64,000 nucleotides of DNA from Closterium sp. Naga37s-1. Lineage: Eukaryota > Streptophyta > Zygnematophyceae > Desmidiales > Closteriaceae. The notes beneath the pieces were generated by a model. It was not told the DNA's origin. It did no database searches and worked only from the letters and a program-made list of their open reading frames with translations. The stretch lies in assembly GCA_947471745.1 (NCBI GenBank), contig CANJKZ010000770.1, positions 372,001 to 436,000 on the forward strand. Direction: 5' to 3'. The translations under genes were made by a program, and so were the position numbers. Shown in pieces: positions 63,505 to 64,000 of the stretch; position 1 is the first letter of the stretch, and every line of letters starts with the position of its first letter.

Positions 63505-64000
63505 TCAGAAAATAACTATGTAAGTGCAATACTTAGTGTTGGCTTGAGAGCAGTGGCCCATGTCTATACACTCCTCAACCTCATCATCCTCCGGTTCCTC
63601 CCCGCAGCTGATTTGGCTCCCATCCTCCACGTCGGACTGCTCCATGAATACTTCTTTGGTATCTGCCTCCGCCTGACTGTCGTACATGGTTGTAAGCATA
63701 TCTCCCACATTCTCGCTTGCCAACGAAGGGAGCTCGGTTGGTGTTGCTGTCACATGATCAGATGGATGCACGTTGTCGGCAGCCGCCGATTTAGGCCGTA
63801 GGTCACAAGGGCGGTCACGAGTATGATTCGCAGTTGGCATGGGTCTGAACCCATGGTCCCTATGGGGCTGCTGAGATGGTGGCTGCTGAGATGGCTGCTG
63901 CTGAGATGATGGCTGCTGGGATGGTTGCTGATGAAGTGGTGGCTGCTGATATGGTGGCTGCTGATATGGTGGCTGCTGAGTTGGTGGATGCTGAGATGGT
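63505..64000 (-). CDS. Partial Gln/Pro-rich then acidic protein (continues past right edge)
   Basis: From the right edge the minus-strand frame encodes Gln-Gln-Pro-Pro/Ser-Tyr-type repeats, then HRDHGFRPMPTANHTRDR, and an acidic tail rich in Asp/Glu (DVEDGSQISCGEEPEDDEVE) ending at 63505 or at a donor shortly before. There is no recognisable domain. It may be the 5' part of a gene related to the Ulp1-like gene to its left, but no splice link is visible. Confidence 0.4.
   Translation of the reverse strand, partial: PSQHPPTQQPPYQQPPYQQPPLHQQPSQQPSSQQQPSQQPPSQQPHRDHGFRPMPTANHTRDRPCDLRPKSAAADNVHPSDHVTATPTELPSLASENVGDMLTTMYDSQAEADTKEVFMEQSDVEDGSQISCGEEPEDDEVEECIDMGHCSQANTKYCTYIVIF
63855..64000. 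repeat. TGGTGGCTGCTGA minisatellite
   Basis: Ten or more 12-15 bp units (GGTGGCTGCTGAGAT and variants) run into the right edge and encode the Gln/Pro repeats on the minus strand. Confidence 0.85.

Overview
This is a gene-rich but repeat-laden stretch of a nuclear eukaryotic genome. Introns have GT-AG borders. The resident genes include a plant-type receptor-like cytoplasmic kinase with an acylation motif, a globin with the canonical plant four-exon layout, a plant-type histidine phosphatase and an AP2-like domain. The LTR elements carry initiator-tRNA-Met-like primer sites. Together these point to the green (streptophyte) lineage. A secreted protein with LDL-receptor class A repeats and a Plavaka-like transposase are unusual for land plants, so I favour a streptophyte green alga. 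That placement is inference; no species is claimed.

Layout: 1-2832 (-) kinase gene running off the left edge, its long intron packed with degenerate tandem copies. 4620-9472 (+) tandem pair of paralogous multi-exon orphan genes. 9507-24916 a nested LTR complex: gypsy-type element A (-) holds copia-type B (9956-18296), which holds short non-autonomous element S1 (14153-16325); a second short element S2 (20757-22305) splits the gypsy reverse transcriptase. All four show target-site duplications. 26293-31022 (+) histidine phosphatase gene. 31800-36965 (+) globin gene whose first exon start is duplicated on both sides of a 2.5 kb segment holding a decayed NYN-like gene and a truncated copia relic D. 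39440-41200 minisatellite. 41583-44130 (+) Plavaka-like transposase. 44504-51938 (-) young copia element C. 52564-55219 (+) five-exon orphan gene with SINE and MITE insertions in intron 1. 55701-58038 (+) LDLa/coiled-coil secreted protein. 59941-62703 (-) disabled Ulp1-like/AP2 gene. 63505-64000 (-) partial Gln/Pro-rich gene.

The most interesting signal is a dispersed short palindrome, TTTTGAG-NNNN-CTCAAAA. It is found in and around three resident genes (kinase, histidine phosphatase, globin) and not in the retroelements. Nearly every copy lies exactly between two copies of a local direct repeat (about 10 to 100 bp). The centre of the palindrome varies but is often itself self-complementary. 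The same genes, and the LDLa gene, carry partial copies of their own exons inside their introns, which suggests a recurrent duplication process that may leave or use these palindromes.

The transposable elements show a hierarchy. S1 and S2 carry the LTR core and polypurine-tract flank of the copia C/D family and probably use its proteins. They landed inside unrelated elements A and B.
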